From Tyto alba (lineage: Eukaryota; Chordata; Aves; Strigiformes; Tytonidae), in assembly GCF_018691265.1 (NCBI RefSeq), contig NW_024881300.1, positions 7,471,546 through 7,535,545 of the forward strand: a stretch of 64,000 nt of DNA. The letters run 5' to 3'. A program made the translations under genes and the position numbers. The notes beneath the pieces are model-generated. The model saw only the letters and a list, made by a program, of their open reading frames with translations, was not told the origin of the DNA and ran no database searches. Positions 11,888 through 23,830 of the stretch are shown one piece after another. Each line of letters starts with the position of its first letter. Within the stretch, counting starts at the first letter, position 1.

Positions 11888-11980
11888 CCTTTTTTTTGGG
11901 GGGGGTATGTGTGTGCATGTGTGTTTTTTGTTTGTTTTTGTTTGTTTTTTTGGTTTTGGTTTTGTTTTTTTTTTTTTTTA
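11888..11980 (+). repeat. T/G-rich simple sequence
   Basis: A T9-G8 junction is followed by a short TG alternation (ATGTGTGTGCATGTGTG) and then TTTG/TTTTG units ending in a T15-type run near 11,979. The tract produces a spurious Phe-, Trp- and Cys-rich frame at 11,774-12,079. On the opposite strand it reads as CAAA-rich simple sequence like that at 25,200, 28,230 and 53,400. Confidence 0.85.
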
Positions 11981-14900
11981 AAGAGTAAGCAACAGTGTCC
12001 TCACACTAATCTCTTCAGTTCATCATCCCCCGCTTGCCCAACTGAAGCTGCCCAAAAGCCCATCCCAGCACAACAGTGATTCTATCGCCACTACAAGGAG
12101 AAGCCTGATCACAGAGGAAGAGATGAGATGAGCATTGGAAAGAAGTTATCTGAGGCAATAACGATTCCATTAATTTTCAAGAAAAAGGTATTGAGTATGA
12201 GTCTCTGGTCTTTATTAGAAATTAATGCAGGAGTTTCTAAGTATGGTTTGTGTAACACGTCTACCACCTCTGCTGGGGACACTGATAATCACTGCTGCTA
12301 CCAATGCCAAAAGAAATACCTGGAAAAAAAACGTGAGACCTTGAATTAAAACACTTGGTCCCTATGATATAACTGGGTGACTTTTTTCGATACTAGGAGG
12401 GCTAATGGTAGGAGATAGAGAGATACTACCCTAATTCCCATCTTAACAGTTTTGCAAGGCAAACAACACATCAAGAACTGCACTCTCATACATGCATTCT
12501 CACGCTGACTTGTTCACTGACTTACTCCAATATCCCTTAATATTAACCAAGAAATTTTGTTCTTTAAATACCTTCTAGATGAAAGTGTTCATCACCAATA
12601 GTGTCTCTGTAGCCTTCCCCAGATAAATCCTGTTTAAAAAAAAAAAAAATTAATGACAAATATACTATATACAAAGTGTTGAGGTGTTAAGAATATGTAT
12701 TTATTATTGCCAGGATTAATTTAAAATGAGAGCACAGGAGTTGTTTTCCAGGAAAGAAACACTTTATTAGTGGTTGTCAATGCGTTTGGTGTTATTTTAC
12801 AATGCTCTGGACATACTTTAGGACAAAAATTGAATGGAGATGAAAAGATTTACAGAGGAAAGAAAAAAAAGAAGTGTTCATATTCAAATCCCTTTGCAAA
12901 GTAGATTAATATTTAGCATTTCAACATTCTGTCAATCAAGCAAGATAAAAAAACTCCAAATGGAAATGATAAAGGAGAAATAAGCCCTTCACTACCCACA
13001 GAGGAATGTTATCACTTGGTTCCACCAACAAACAGAAAACTTTTATATGCCAGAGGTCACCCAAGAAAAGCAGATACCAGACTCTGAAGAGCTGCCTGAT
13101 CCCTCAGTCCTGAAATTAATGAAATTTTGTCAGTCCCAGTATGTTTACAGCAATACAGAAGCAGATGATCTTATCTCAGACCCCCAAAAATTTCTCTAAT
13201 GGTGCTGAAGTAGTAATAAAGGGCATCAGTGGGATTTGGAGCTAATCCCACTTACAAAGACCCTAAAGAGCATTTTTACTCTCCTATTAGCAGACCCTTC
13301 CAGCTCCATCCCTCCACCCCAGCTAAACCATAAGCAATGACAGCTATCCTCATGTGTTGCCTTCCTTCCTTCATTCTGCAGGCTCTAGCATCACCATAAC
13401 ATCACTGAGTTTACATTATAATCTGGCTCCCTAGATTCTCTGCAAACACTCTCTGCCACTGATAAATAGTTACAGTGATAAAGAAGGATATGATCCTAAA
13501 AAGCTGGTGTGCTGCACTCATGGCCATTCTAACTTTACCTGCAAAAACATACCAGGAACACAGAGCCAGCATTCTCAGCATCAACCTGTGAACTGGAAGT
13601 TGACAGCACAGAGCTTTCTGCATGAGATAAAAATAAGGGAATGACCCATAAAAAAAAACAATGTCTGGTTGTGTTCATTAGCTTTATTGTTAAGCAATTT
13701 TATTACAATAAAAGCAGTTCAACTCTTTTTCTTGAAAAAGCTGACAGAGGTTCTTTTCTGCCTACCACATGCCCAAATGTTATTCTTTGAGATTAGTTAC
13801 CAGAAAGTAACTAAGCCACAAAAGCATATCTTAGGAATTCTTTGGTATCAATTTCTGCAACAACATTTTAAAAATTAGATTTCAAAAACACTACTGGATA
13901 GCAAGCCCCAAGACCCTAAAAACACTGTTCTGTTCACGAGCAGCTACCCTGAAACAGTTAGAACTTTAGAAATGTTGGCAACCTGGCCTGGAATGCTAGA
14001 GTTCTGCATAGCACAATGTTGCTATAAAAGCTGTCATCCTGGATTTAGCTCTCCACGAAGCGAATCACAAAAGCTGTTTTTTAACTTGAGCTTTTGTTCC
14101 AGTAAAAAAGGTCTCTTTTTTTGAGCATGTGCTGGTTAATAACAATCATTACCTTAAAAATCATTGAAGAAATGGACAGTGAATAAAAAGAAACCATTAC
14201 ATGTTGGCATAATTTATCATATTTCTGCAAGAAGATGGTCTTTCCAAGTCCTTGTAAAAAAGTTAGTATACTTTTGTTTGACCAAATTCCCCCGTGTCAT
14301 CATTTTCCATGAAGCTCTGAAAATACACCTCTTACTGCTCTTGTAGATATTGATACACATAGAAGTGACTACATAGGCATTTATGGCACCTCTGCTCTCT
14401 CTCACAATGCTAAATATTTAACTGTTTTGTTTCAGGGGTTTTCTTAACTAAACTCAGAATTCCTGCTCCCTCCTGTTGTCTTGTAAAAAAAAATATTTTC
14501 TGTTAACCTGATCACAAATATGCAATGAGTAGGCATGATCTTACTTGTGATGTACCTCCAAGGAGAATACTATCTAGCTGGTAGCCTTCATCTCTTAAAT
14601 TTTTAGCAAAGCAAGTAGTGCATCTGGGTATCAAATGTTGCCTATTAAAATTATGTCATTAATGTCATCCTCTACAAAACCCACAAGTCATTAATCTTTA
14701 TGAATTTTCAAGAGACATCACTTAAGAACAAGCATACATTTTGTTGATGTAAAAATGCACCATCAGGTAACTCAATGGAAGACAGTAGAACACAGAAGTG
14801 TAAAACAGCAGAGTGAAGCATTAATATTCATTAAGTTAGCTTCCTTATTTTTTCATTTATATATTCTAGTTTAGTCTAGTCAATCTTTCTCTAGCTCCTA

Positions 14901-15699
14901 GTTATTTAAGTAGCAACATAATGGAAGCAAATTTCCAGTAAGTGTTTCCACCTTAAACAAAATTATTATAAATTACCAAATTCTAGAAAAGTGTTTTTAT
15001 GATGTTGAACCATAATATAACTGTTAAATAGCACATAAATTGAGAATCCTTCCTGAAACTGATGAGACTATCATTTGAACATTTCAGTGACACATTTAAG
15101 CAGAATTTCTGAGCTCCCATTCAAATGTGTTCCTCTGTGTGTGTAAGATTATGACATGTATTGTCTTTGATAGACAGGTGTGTATCTGCGAAAGGTGTGG
15201 CCAACTCTAAGATTTTACAGGAAAAAAAATAAGGGAAAAAAGGAAGCTATACCACTCATTAACTCTGTCAAAAAAAGCCTGCTAAACAGTTACCTGAGTA
15301 TTTTTAGTGCCATTGAGATAGATGTCACAACCTGGATAAATACCAAAATGTACCTGCTTGAGAAAAGCACCTGGACAGTGTATGTAAACTCGCTCAACAG
15401 GAAAGTACAAAAGCAGAGGAAGCATCAGAGAAAACAATTCTGACCAGAGCTCCAACTAATGGAGTAATCTCACAGTAACCTGTACAAATTACCTTAACAT
15501 GCATAAAACAGTGCTTCTACCCCCAGCAACCCAAATTCAGAAAACAACTAGAGAGAAAGAAAAGGGTAAATGTGTAAAACATAACTTGCAGCTCAAGAAA
15601 TTCTGGTGGGAAGCAAACACTATAAACCAGGTAGGAATATTTGATGCTGGGGAGAAGCATGTTTGAGCACAACGGAAACAGAGGCTGGAGGGGATGACA

Positions 15700-15785
15700 A
15701 AACCCGCAGTGGCTCCGCAGCGTGGGCCTTCCCCCACAGCTGCAGGAGCCCGGCCCGCGGCAGGAGCAGGGCCTGAGAGCAAAAG
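15700..15785. other. Small CpG-containing GC-rich patch
   Basis: The segment contains several CpGs in a short span, including CCCGGCCCGCGGCAGG near 15,748-15,763, within otherwise AT-rich DNA. It is too short to be a CpG island. No gene or repeat is recognised around it. Open frames on the minus strand through this patch have no family resemblance. Confidence 0.35.
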
Positions 15786-18700
15786 CCACAGCATTGAGGT
15801 CATAGGTAGTTGTATATCACTGTCCTGACATGATGTTTTAAATCACAACACTGCATTTTCAAACTGGAACACTGAGTCACGAAACAACCAAAACCAGATG
15901 TACTCTGTGAAATACTATATAACTGAGGTCAGCCAGCACTTGAAAGAATAAAGAAAAGAAACATTTACGTAGAAGGATTATTGCAGCATGCCATTTCTTT
16001 AGGTTGCTAAACAGGAACCCATCTAGAGTAAGTGTCTCTACCTCACCAGGAGTTTCCCAGATAAGTTGGCCTCGGTTATCTACCAACACAAATCACACAG
16101 AATTACTTCGATTCAGGCTCAGACATGTGCTTCAAAACTCTGAACAGCTGGCTGCCTGGCCTGGGTAAAAAGGACCTTGTGGCCCACATATCCCATTCTG
16201 ACAGGTGCCGCTGTACTCAGATCAGATTTAAGAGGGTGGGGGTGAAGAGAAGAGTTAATTAGTGCAACTCCCTCAGAAACGCTGCTGAGTATACATATAC
16301 ATAAGGAAGAAAAACAACCTCTAAAAGCTCCTGCACCGCAGGGCTTCTATTCAGCTAGTATAGGTCAGGCTATATATAGGTCAGGCAATCGTCACTCGCT
16401 TCCCACCTTTGCTGTGCAATCAGACTCCAATGAATTCTAACTCGCTGGGAATTTTAATTTTTTAACCCCAATGTCAGCCTTAACCACCCTGTGTAGTTTT
16501 CTTACTGATACAAGTCTTGGAGAGTACAGGCCAGGCGCTCACTCTGGGGCTTCCAGAGCTATCTGAAAATGCTGCCATCCAAATCCCCACCCATCGTTCT
16601 GCCTATGTCATTATATTCCTCCGAGGCCTCTGCTGGCTCCCTTTCTGCTTCTGCACTGACATTAAGCTCCTTGTCTTTACTGTTCAGGCTCTACACAGCA
16701 GTATTTATGTTCACACCTCCTAGCCCCTATGCCCACTGATTCCTTTAATCTTGATCATCAGTATGACTCTTTCTACCTGTCCTGGCTCTGCCTTTTCACG
16801 ATGCGCTCTGTGACACCCAGCACATATGAGCCAAAGCTACAGAATGCAAACAGAGTGTATATTTTAGCAACCCACGTTTGGACTAACATGGTGTTAAATA
16901 CAGTTTTTCTTGTGGCATAAGTAGAGACAGCTACATCCATAGATGTATTAGATAAATCAAAGGATAACCTTTGCTTAGGTAGGTTATCATGATAACAAGC
17001 ACATTTTTTCAAGTTTGGACCCTCCTACTCCCTGTATTACATCATAGTCAATATTGCATTAATTAACATTTGTCTAAAAAGTGTTGCTCTTCTTGAGGAG
17101 AAACAAGTTGCTTTACCTCTCCTTCTTCAAACATCTCATTAAAATCCTTTGATTTAGCCTTAAGATACTAAATTTTCCACATTTTTGTCAGAAAATATGC
17201 ACACATTCCTGTTTAGTATAGTTCTTAACATGGTATAATATCCACCACCTTCCAAAGGAGAATACATGCAAAATGACAAACTGTCAACCAAGAAAACTTT
17301 CTTCTCTATTTTTAATTATCTGACTGAAATATGGGGTTTTTTTCTCTCTTTATTCTCACATTGATGCAATAAAGTTCCAGTACTTTTGGAGAGAGCAAAG
17401 TTGAAGAAACATGTTTCACAACAGGAGTGCAAGGGACAAGATATGTGGTAACTCTAACATCTTGTGGAGCAGATTTTATAATGGTTTTAGAGTAGCTGCC
17501 AACAAGAATGCAGTGTCACGTATGCACAAACTTCCATGCTTGATGTAGACAGAAAACAATCCCAAGAAATAGAGATTTAGGATGCCCTTTGGCCTTTCAC
17601 CCAAATGACTGAGGGCTCGATCAACTGCTAAGTGGCTATTCTGAATGTTTCGGTCTCATTTGCAGGAAACAAGATTCCAAAAGAAGTCTGATTTTCATAC
17701 AGCAAGTCCTTAGCAGATTTTGAAAACCTATACTCTTGAAGATGCTTGAGAAAACCAATCCAAACCCCAAAGCAGTCATTATTAGTGTTTTACATGATTT
17801 TTAACCTTGTCCAGACACAAGGAGAAAGAGGTAAAAGACTTTTTCAAAAAAAAAAAAAAATGATGGGAGGAACTGAAATGTTCCATGGACTAGAAACATA
17901 GACATGTATAACTATGATCAGCTCAAGCATAGTCTTCACTACTAAAAAACTTATTCACAACTCAAAAAAAATGTCATTTATTTTAGGATAATGCAGGTGA
18001 AAGTAGATACTCAGTTATGTGAGGTGACCATCATTTTTTACAAATACAGCTTTACAGCCACATTTAAAACTCAAAAGTAGTCAGACATACTTGGAGATGA
18101 CATTTTGCTAGATTAGCAGCTTCCATGCTTACCAACCCATGCAGTCAAATGTACATACAAGTGGACGTTTGTGAGCAGTTTTGTGTGATCACTACTTACA
18201 GGCAAAAGATAAGAATGTATTTTGGGCATGCATTTGGCGCTCTCCACATTTGGAAGTGAAGTCTTCATATTAATATTCTCTTTCAAAAATGCTTGAAGAT
18301 CCCCCTTGTAAGTCCTTTCAAATAAACCACACACTTCTATATTACAGTGTCCTATTTAGGACAAGAGCTTCCTTTCCTCCCCTGTTTCTAGGGCCCTATA
18401 CAGGTAAAGTATATATTCCAAGCCTCACTATAAAGAAAATTGAAGCCAGGCAAATACAATTAAGCATTAAACCATATACCATAGAGAAAAACTTTATAGA
18501 GCAATACACACTCACGCCTTAGTTTAAGCCTAATATTGTTTCTCCTACATCACATTTTACCTTTCCTTCTGCAATCATGGGGTTTTACTTTTGAGTTTGC
18601 CATTTTTATTAATAAAGATAACTTACAAGGATTCAACCTTCTGTAAAGAATGTGTAAAGCAGGTCACACTTGAAGAAGTCAAGGTGACTTCAACTTTCAG

Positions 18701-19327
18701 ACCAACATTAAAATATAAGTTGCAACTGCAATAATGCAGTTTGTTAAGCAGAAGCAGCAAGTTCAACTTCTATAATGTTTTCTTTCTTTGAAATCAAAAC
18801 CTGGTGCTCTGTGATCCATTACAGATGGGGTTTTCTTCCTCCACCATGCATGGAAGCTTCTCTCAGATAAAATTTCTTCATAATATAATCACAGCAGGTA
18901 GAGTTGTTAAGAAAACAGATTTCTCCTCTAAGATCTCTGATAGATGATCTTGGATGGGTTTAGCTGCTGCAGTTTAGAATTTTACTGCCTTCATCTGCTA
19001 TGATGGCCTCTTTGTCCAAATTTATGGTCTTCCTAACAGAGATAGCAGAACACAGCGGGTATAGCACAACAGATACTGAAATTCATTCTTTGGTACCTTT
19101 GGCACAAAGTTCACACTAATATACCAGCTCAAAAACTATAATGGTGAAGCACACAAATGCATTCAGTTTGGCTGCCTCTGCTCTAGGAGCAGTAACTCCC
19201 AGCCATAATAACACAGTAATAGTGTTTGAAGTTACTGCATCTATATCCACCAATCTGACAGAATTGGAACCCCTACAGTCTCATCTCACGGAAGGTGGCT
19301 GTAGAGAAATTCCAGCTGCTGGTAAAA

Positions 19328-19435
19328 TACTGTGAAGGTAAAGACAGGATAATGATGATGATGATGATGATACTGTGAAGGTAAAAACAGGATAATGATA
19401 ATGATGATGATGATAATAATAATAATAATAATAAT
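19328..19435 (+). repeat. 43-bp tandem duplication running into a GAT/AAT microsatellite
   Basis: A unit starting TACTGTGAAGGTAAAGACAG at 19,328 and ending in six or so GAT units is repeated from 19,371 with one change (AAAACAG for AAGACAG). The second copy runs into further GAT units and then a pure AAT run to about 19,435. The structure is a tandem duplication whose trinucleotide tail has expanded and mutated from GAT to AAT. Length is likely polymorphic. Confidence 0.9.
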
Positions 19436-21312
19436 ACAATTAAAAAAAAAACAATCCAAAACCAAACAAAACCCCCTTAATCTCCAGTCACAAAGGATTG
19501 CGGCCTATTAGAGGCTTATGAGGCAAAAAAATATCCCAAATATCTTTATATCCCTGTTACAGACCCTCAAATGTGTACAAAGAGCAGTTGTATGATATGC
19601 TTTTAAGCACAACCCATCCACAGGAACATGAACATGAGGCAGTTTAGTAAATGAAAGTGCAAAGCAGATGAACACTTACACAAAAGCCTTCATGATGGAT
19701 CTCTAAGTAAGAAAGGAAGTGTGGACCTTTTTGCTCCAGGTTGCTTGCAACATGCAGCTAAATCTCTTTTGTCCCAATCCAGGCTTTCCAACAGGATAAA
19801 ACACAAATCCTTTCTTAATTCTTCTGATATACCTATTTTTCCCCAGCCTATGAAAATAGGGTAGTGACACTACTGATACATGCACTTTGCAAGAACCTTT
19901 TTCATCTCTGCTGCAGTGGGTAAATGAGCATCCGCTTTTAGTGGTCAGTCACTGCAATGTATATTCAATAAAAGCTACCAACCTACTCATTTAACTTGAA
20001 TCGTAAGATTCCTGCGTGCTGTGGAAGATAAGTATGCTTGTAAATATATTTCTATTTATAACCTGTATACAAAAAAAAAAAAAATCTGTAGAAGAAAAAA
20101 AAAACAGCAATAATATCTTCAAATACTACGGACTTGCTTAATATTACTTGTGGCTAGCAAAATCGCACTAACAGATGAAATTATTCAATGTACATTAAGT
20201 CCTATAGATAGTCAGAAGATCCATTTAGGGGACAGTTTTATTTAGATCATTCCAGTTTCAAGACAGAACATTACTGTTTCTATGATGTTTTCACCCTGGA
20301 TTTCATGGATCTTTAGAAACTCTTGCTAGCTGTTGCAAAGTGACATCTTCTATTAACACTGTTACTGGAATTCTGGATATTATTGGAATATCTGGAACTA
20401 ATATGGCTTCTGCTTTTTAAGGTGATAGGATGAGACACAGCTTTTCAAGAACTTCAGCCTGATAAGAATTGATATAATTGAAAGCAACTGTATGAATAGA
20501 TGTATGGATTCAGCAGTTACTTTCCAACTGAAGGGTCCAACCATCTCCAACTAAAAAAGATGATCAGTCTTTGAGATTAAATAGGACTGAAACAAGAAAT
20601 TACTGGTTCTTTGCTATATTTAAATTCACTTTGAAGCTACTTCAGAAGAATAAATGAACTCACTCTACAGATTCAGCTATTTGCCTTACTTTGTTCTTCT
20701 AGCTATCCTCTAATCTCTTTGCTGATTGCAAAATCAGTTGTCCCGGGTCCCCCAAGATCTTACCTTCAACACATTATACTGATGAAGAAATCTAAGGACA
20801 AGAATGAAAGAGGACAAATTGTCATCTACCTCCCAGCTTGGAGAAGCTCAGTAACTCCTCCAAATTGCTTATTTTGGGCTTCTTCACCACAGCAGACAGA
20901 TGGGTGTAGATATGTAATTTGATTTTCTGTTCAACTTCCTTTCATGGCAGATTTGGTTACCAAGAAACTCTTTAACAAACAGACTTAAGTGCACTGAGGT
21001 GATCTTACCCAGGCATAAGCTTGAAAACAAGTATACAGAAAACAGCTATAGAACTTGACTACAAAATAACTTGCTCACTTAAGATGCGATCACTGAAATC
21101 AAGGGTACTCTTTCCACGGACTTCAGTGATCATTATAGCCTCAACATGCTGCATTCTGAGCCTTTCTTGTGATAATAGCCTGTGCCTTCCTACATGGCTC
21201 AGATTTTCTTAAAGCACAAGGACTTAAAGCTCCTCAAGAATGATAATCAATGGTCCTCTATTATGTTTATAGCTCTAGGTCTTTTCCTGCTAATGGATGA
21301 CGTATATTTATG
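19436..21312. other. AT-rich non-coding stretch, no gene seen
   Basis: No gene or clear repeat beyond poly-A runs (near 19,442 and 20,070-20,105) is seen. Frames are at most 67 codons with no motif. Confidence 0.6.
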
Positions 21313-21475
21313 CAGCTGGAGGAAACCTGGATTCAATAACTGCTCCACCACAGACTCACTGTGTGGTATAGGGTAAGTCACTTAAATCTCTCTGTGCCTT
21401 CATTTTTCAACTGTAAAACGGAATTCTTGATGCCTACCTTTGCAAAGAGCTCTGAATCCTCAGGATGAAAACATA
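21313..21475 (+). repeat. MIR SINE remnant
   Basis: Several consensus words occur in the right order. CCTGGATTCAA (21,326) stands for the B-box CCTGGGTTCGAA. CTGTGTGG precedes GGGTAAGTCACTTAAATCTC (21,371-21,390), close to the MIR GGGCAAGTCACTTAACCTC word. CTCTGTGCCTTCATTTTTCA and CTGTAAAACGG then match the CTCTGTGCCTCAGTTTCC and CTGTAAAATGG words, followed by CCTACCTTTGC and AGGATGAAAA. This is an ancient mammalian-wide-interspersed-repeat type CORE-SINE, present in birds as relics that predate the bird-mammal split. It is the best preserved ancient repeat in the window and is inactive. Confidence 0.75.
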
Positions 21476-22180
21476 CCCTGATAAATAATATTACCTTGTT
21501 AGGAAGCACAGGTGTGTGACCCTGGACACATATGCTAATGTTGATCCATAAATCTGTCAACAGGAGGTGCTGGCAAAACAGATGGTTCACATTCCTTTTT
21601 AAACCACCTCTTTGTCCCCAAAGTCCAGGTATGTCAACTAATGATTTTATAACTGGTCAGGGTTTTAATGGACCAGGAAGTCACAGTGAAGCACAATGCC
21701 ACCAGCATTATGGCTAAAAATGGAGCCAACAAGAGGAAAAGACAGACATAGAGGCTTCTTTTACCCTTCTCCGCTGCTCCCTGGCATGTAGGACAAACAC
21801 AGTGAGGCTCTGCAGAAAAAGATAAAAGAAAAAGTAGAATCCATCCCCACATGTCCCTGTTAGTAGTACAGCATCAGTGATCATGCCTGAATGCTGATGG
21901 TACATAGAAACAGACATATGTTTTTTTAATGACAGACAATATAAAACTACAGACACACACCATTTAAAAACCTGATTTAGATGAACAGTTGCATGTCGAT
22001 CCACAGGGTCAGGAGGATTACAAGGAAATAAGAAGTTCACTCCTAAACAGTTATTTTTTACTTAAGAGTTACCTCTATTATTAGGAATTTCGATTCCCTA
22101 TCTCAATAGCTGAAAACAGCACTCGGCATTTTCCTTGAAAATGTTACTGTGGCAACAAGGGCTGTGGCAGGATTTATGCT
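21476..22180. other. Non-coding stretch, no gene seen
   Basis: No gene is supported. The minus-strand frame at 21,714-22,040 (108 codons) is rich in Phe, Leu, Val and Ser, and its ATG lies within ordinary AT-rich sequence. I see no homology and treat it as chance. Confidence 0.5.
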
Positions 22181-22221
22181 GTAGGCTGGGCAGGCTGCTG
22201 GGAGGGAGCACTTGGGCGGTC

Positions 22222-22312
22222 AGGGGAAGGGAGGGGAAGGGGAGCAAGGCAGAGGAGGGGAGGGCAGGGGAGGGAGGGGAAGGGAGGACAGGACAGGGCA
22301 GGGGAGGGCAGC
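22222..22312 (+). repeat. G-rich purine tract with many GGGG runs
   Basis: About 90 bases are nearly all A and G, with at least twelve runs of three or more G separated by short A- or C-containing loops. C interrupts only occasionally, as in GCAAGGC and GGGCAGG. The plus strand therefore has dense G-quadruplex potential. The open frames on both strands here (Gly/Arg/Glu-rich on plus, Pro/Ser/Leu-rich on minus) are artefacts of the tract. Confidence 0.85.
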
Positions 22313-22351
22313 GGGCACGCAGCTGTGCGGGACCGTCTGCCACGCACATTC

Positions 22352-22361
22352 CCATAAATGG
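22352..22361. promoter_or_regulatory. Perfect CArG (SRF-type) box with adjacent CATTCC
   Basis: CCATAAATGG fits the CC(A/T)6GG consensus bound by serum response factor. It is immediately preceded by a TEAD/M-CAT-type CATTCC word and followed by GGAAT, its near mirror. A perfect CArG box is expected a few times by chance in 64 kb, so the site alone is weak evidence; its setting in a CpG-richer segment is what makes it worth listing. Confidence 0.3.
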
Positions 22362-23412
22362 AATCCCAGGGCCAGAGGACCACATCAAAGCCGCGGAGTT
22401 TAGCAGATTTCCCCTTCCCCTCCCCCTGAGTCTTTGAGACGGAGACTTCATACTCCAGAATTTAATATCTTTTTCCTCCCTCCCCCCATCAGCCCCTTTG
22501 TCTGCGTCTCTGTTCTCTAAGAGCTAACAGATGTTGATGCCATATAGTTTCAAAGAAAACTTTTGATGCCCACATAACTCATTACAACTAATATATTCCA
22601 AGAACGCTTGTAGCTCGGGAAACACTGGGGTGAAAAAACAGAGGAGAGGGGGCAAATGGCTACACTGAATAAGCCTTGAGAGAAAATAAATAGTTCACTT
22701 CAAAGTCATCAGGGAATTCTTTAACAAGCTCCTTCTTCCGCAAAACACAGAACAAATTCAGCTGAGCCTAGAATTCCCTAAGGAAAAAAAAAATAAAAGT
22801 CAAACCCCACATAAATGGCAAAGCAGAGGGAAGCATCAGAGGTCGCCCGGCTCATCCAGCAACAAAGTGCAGCATTCTCGAGGTTCGATATTCCCAAGCA
22901 ACCTGCACTGTGCCAGGGCACAAAAGCACCGCTGAAAAGCGAAGACGATCAACAATGACAATACAGAGAGCCCTAAAAAAACCCTAACCCTGTCCCTCTG
23001 CACGGAATGAATGCAGGCAGCGATGAGATTGCTCAATTCACAGAGCGCTTCAATTCAGTCGCACAACATATGCAGGAGGACATGTCACGAATGTCAGAAT
23101 TATAGAGAAGAAACATTTTGCTCCTTTAGCAAAAGCAGGTGACTACATTTTTCAGGGCAGGCAGGTCCACGTTCTTAGCCATTTTCTAGGGTTACATCTA
23201 GGATGCAACCCTTCATAAATTTTTCTAGCAGGTCTCCTCCCCTCCCCTGCTGCTTCAGCACACAGCTGCATCCTCCTTTCCGTTTGGTGAGAAGCCCCCC
23301 AGGAGTCACCAGGGGTTGGTAGGGAGAAGGGCTGAGAAAAGGGGGGAGGGCAGAATGTGATTACATCAATTTCCACAGCAGGGGGATCAGATTGCATCAT
23401 TGTACACAACTT

Positions 23413-23500
23413 GGGGCCCGCTCTTTTATCCCTGATGCAGGCAAATTTCCTATTGAAATCAGTGGGAGACTTGTCTGTGCAAGGACTGCAGAACCGGGTA
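23413..23500. repeat. Ancient sauropsid inverted repeat remnant
   Basis: The element starts GGGGCCCGCTC, carries the central near-palindrome CCTATTGAAATCAGTGGGAG (23,449-23,468) and ends TGCAAGGACTGCAGAACCGGG. This order corresponds to a dispersed ancient repeat common in turtles, crocodilians and birds, in which a CCCATTGACTTCAATGGG centre is flanked by arms ending in AAGGACTGCAGGATCGGG-type words. The family name is not certain to me. A related member lies at 34,951-35,043. Confidence 0.52.
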
Positions 23501-23780
23501 TTCTGTGATCACAGAATTAGAAAGCAGTAGGAAGCCACACCTGGCAGCACCTCTCAGTGATGCTCTGCCCTCCGTCGGGATGGATATCAAATCAAAACAA
23601 ATGACAATATAACAACGTTAAACTCCTTCTCCCGCTCATACATAAACTCCTAAAAATCCACCACTGCCGTTACTGTATAAAAGTCTGTATAAAGTTCCTA
23701 CCAGTGAACTGCAGATTTCACACAGAACAAGTAACAGTAAGAAAATACTGGGGAGGTGGGGGGGGCGACTGGGACACACG

Positions 23781-23830
23781 GACAGACATGGAACAGGACA
23801 GGACATGACATGATGACATGACATACATGA
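23781..23830 (+). repeat. Degenerate GACAT/GGACA pentamer repeat
   Basis: The stretch is built from GACAT, GGACA and GATGACAT units in imperfect tandem. It is preceded by a G7 run near 23,758. The minus strand reads as ATGTC/TGTCC units and gives a spurious Cys/His/Met-rich frame. Confidence 0.8.

Larger units (their letters stand above)
10421..19326. other. Long AT-rich non-coding stretch, no gene seen
   Basis: No gene is supported in nearly 9 kb. It contains T/G-rich simple sequence at 11,888-11,980, poly-A runs near 12,632 and 17,846, a small GC-rich patch at 15,700-15,785 and a short direct repeat at 16,359-16,386 (TATAGGTCAGGC twice). Reading frames are about 100 codons or fewer, and the longest is inflated by Phe/Trp/Cys codons over the T/G tract. 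Confidence 0.6.
22181..23505. promoter_or_regulatory. Candidate regulatory segment (compositional outlier)
   Basis: This is the most unusual long segment of the window. It begins with a G-rich purine tract, then a CpG-clustered stretch (about nine CpGs between 22,210 and 22,445 by eye), a perfect CArG box at 22,352-22,361 and an overlapping TEAD-type CATTCC word at 22,347. It ends at an ancient inverted repeat remnant (23,413-23,500). No exon could be established. A regulatory role is an inference from composition and motif content only. It could equally be a GC-rich patch without function. Confidence 0.3.

Noticed and set aside
22098..22451. 117-codon minus-strand frame and overlapping plus-strand frames
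   Set aside because: They lie on the G-rich purine tract, which contains no stop codons in several frames. Composition is Pro/Ser/Leu or Gly/Arg/Glu with no domain.
22971..22991. Telomere-like CCCTAA words (CCCTAAAAAAACCCTAACCC)
   Set aside because: Only two near-units are present and the spacing is broken, so this is not an interstitial telomeric array.
23500..23519. ATTCTGTGATCACAGAATT, considered as a second CR1 tail
   Set aside because: It is a short palindrome and no CR1 body sequence adjoins it on either side.
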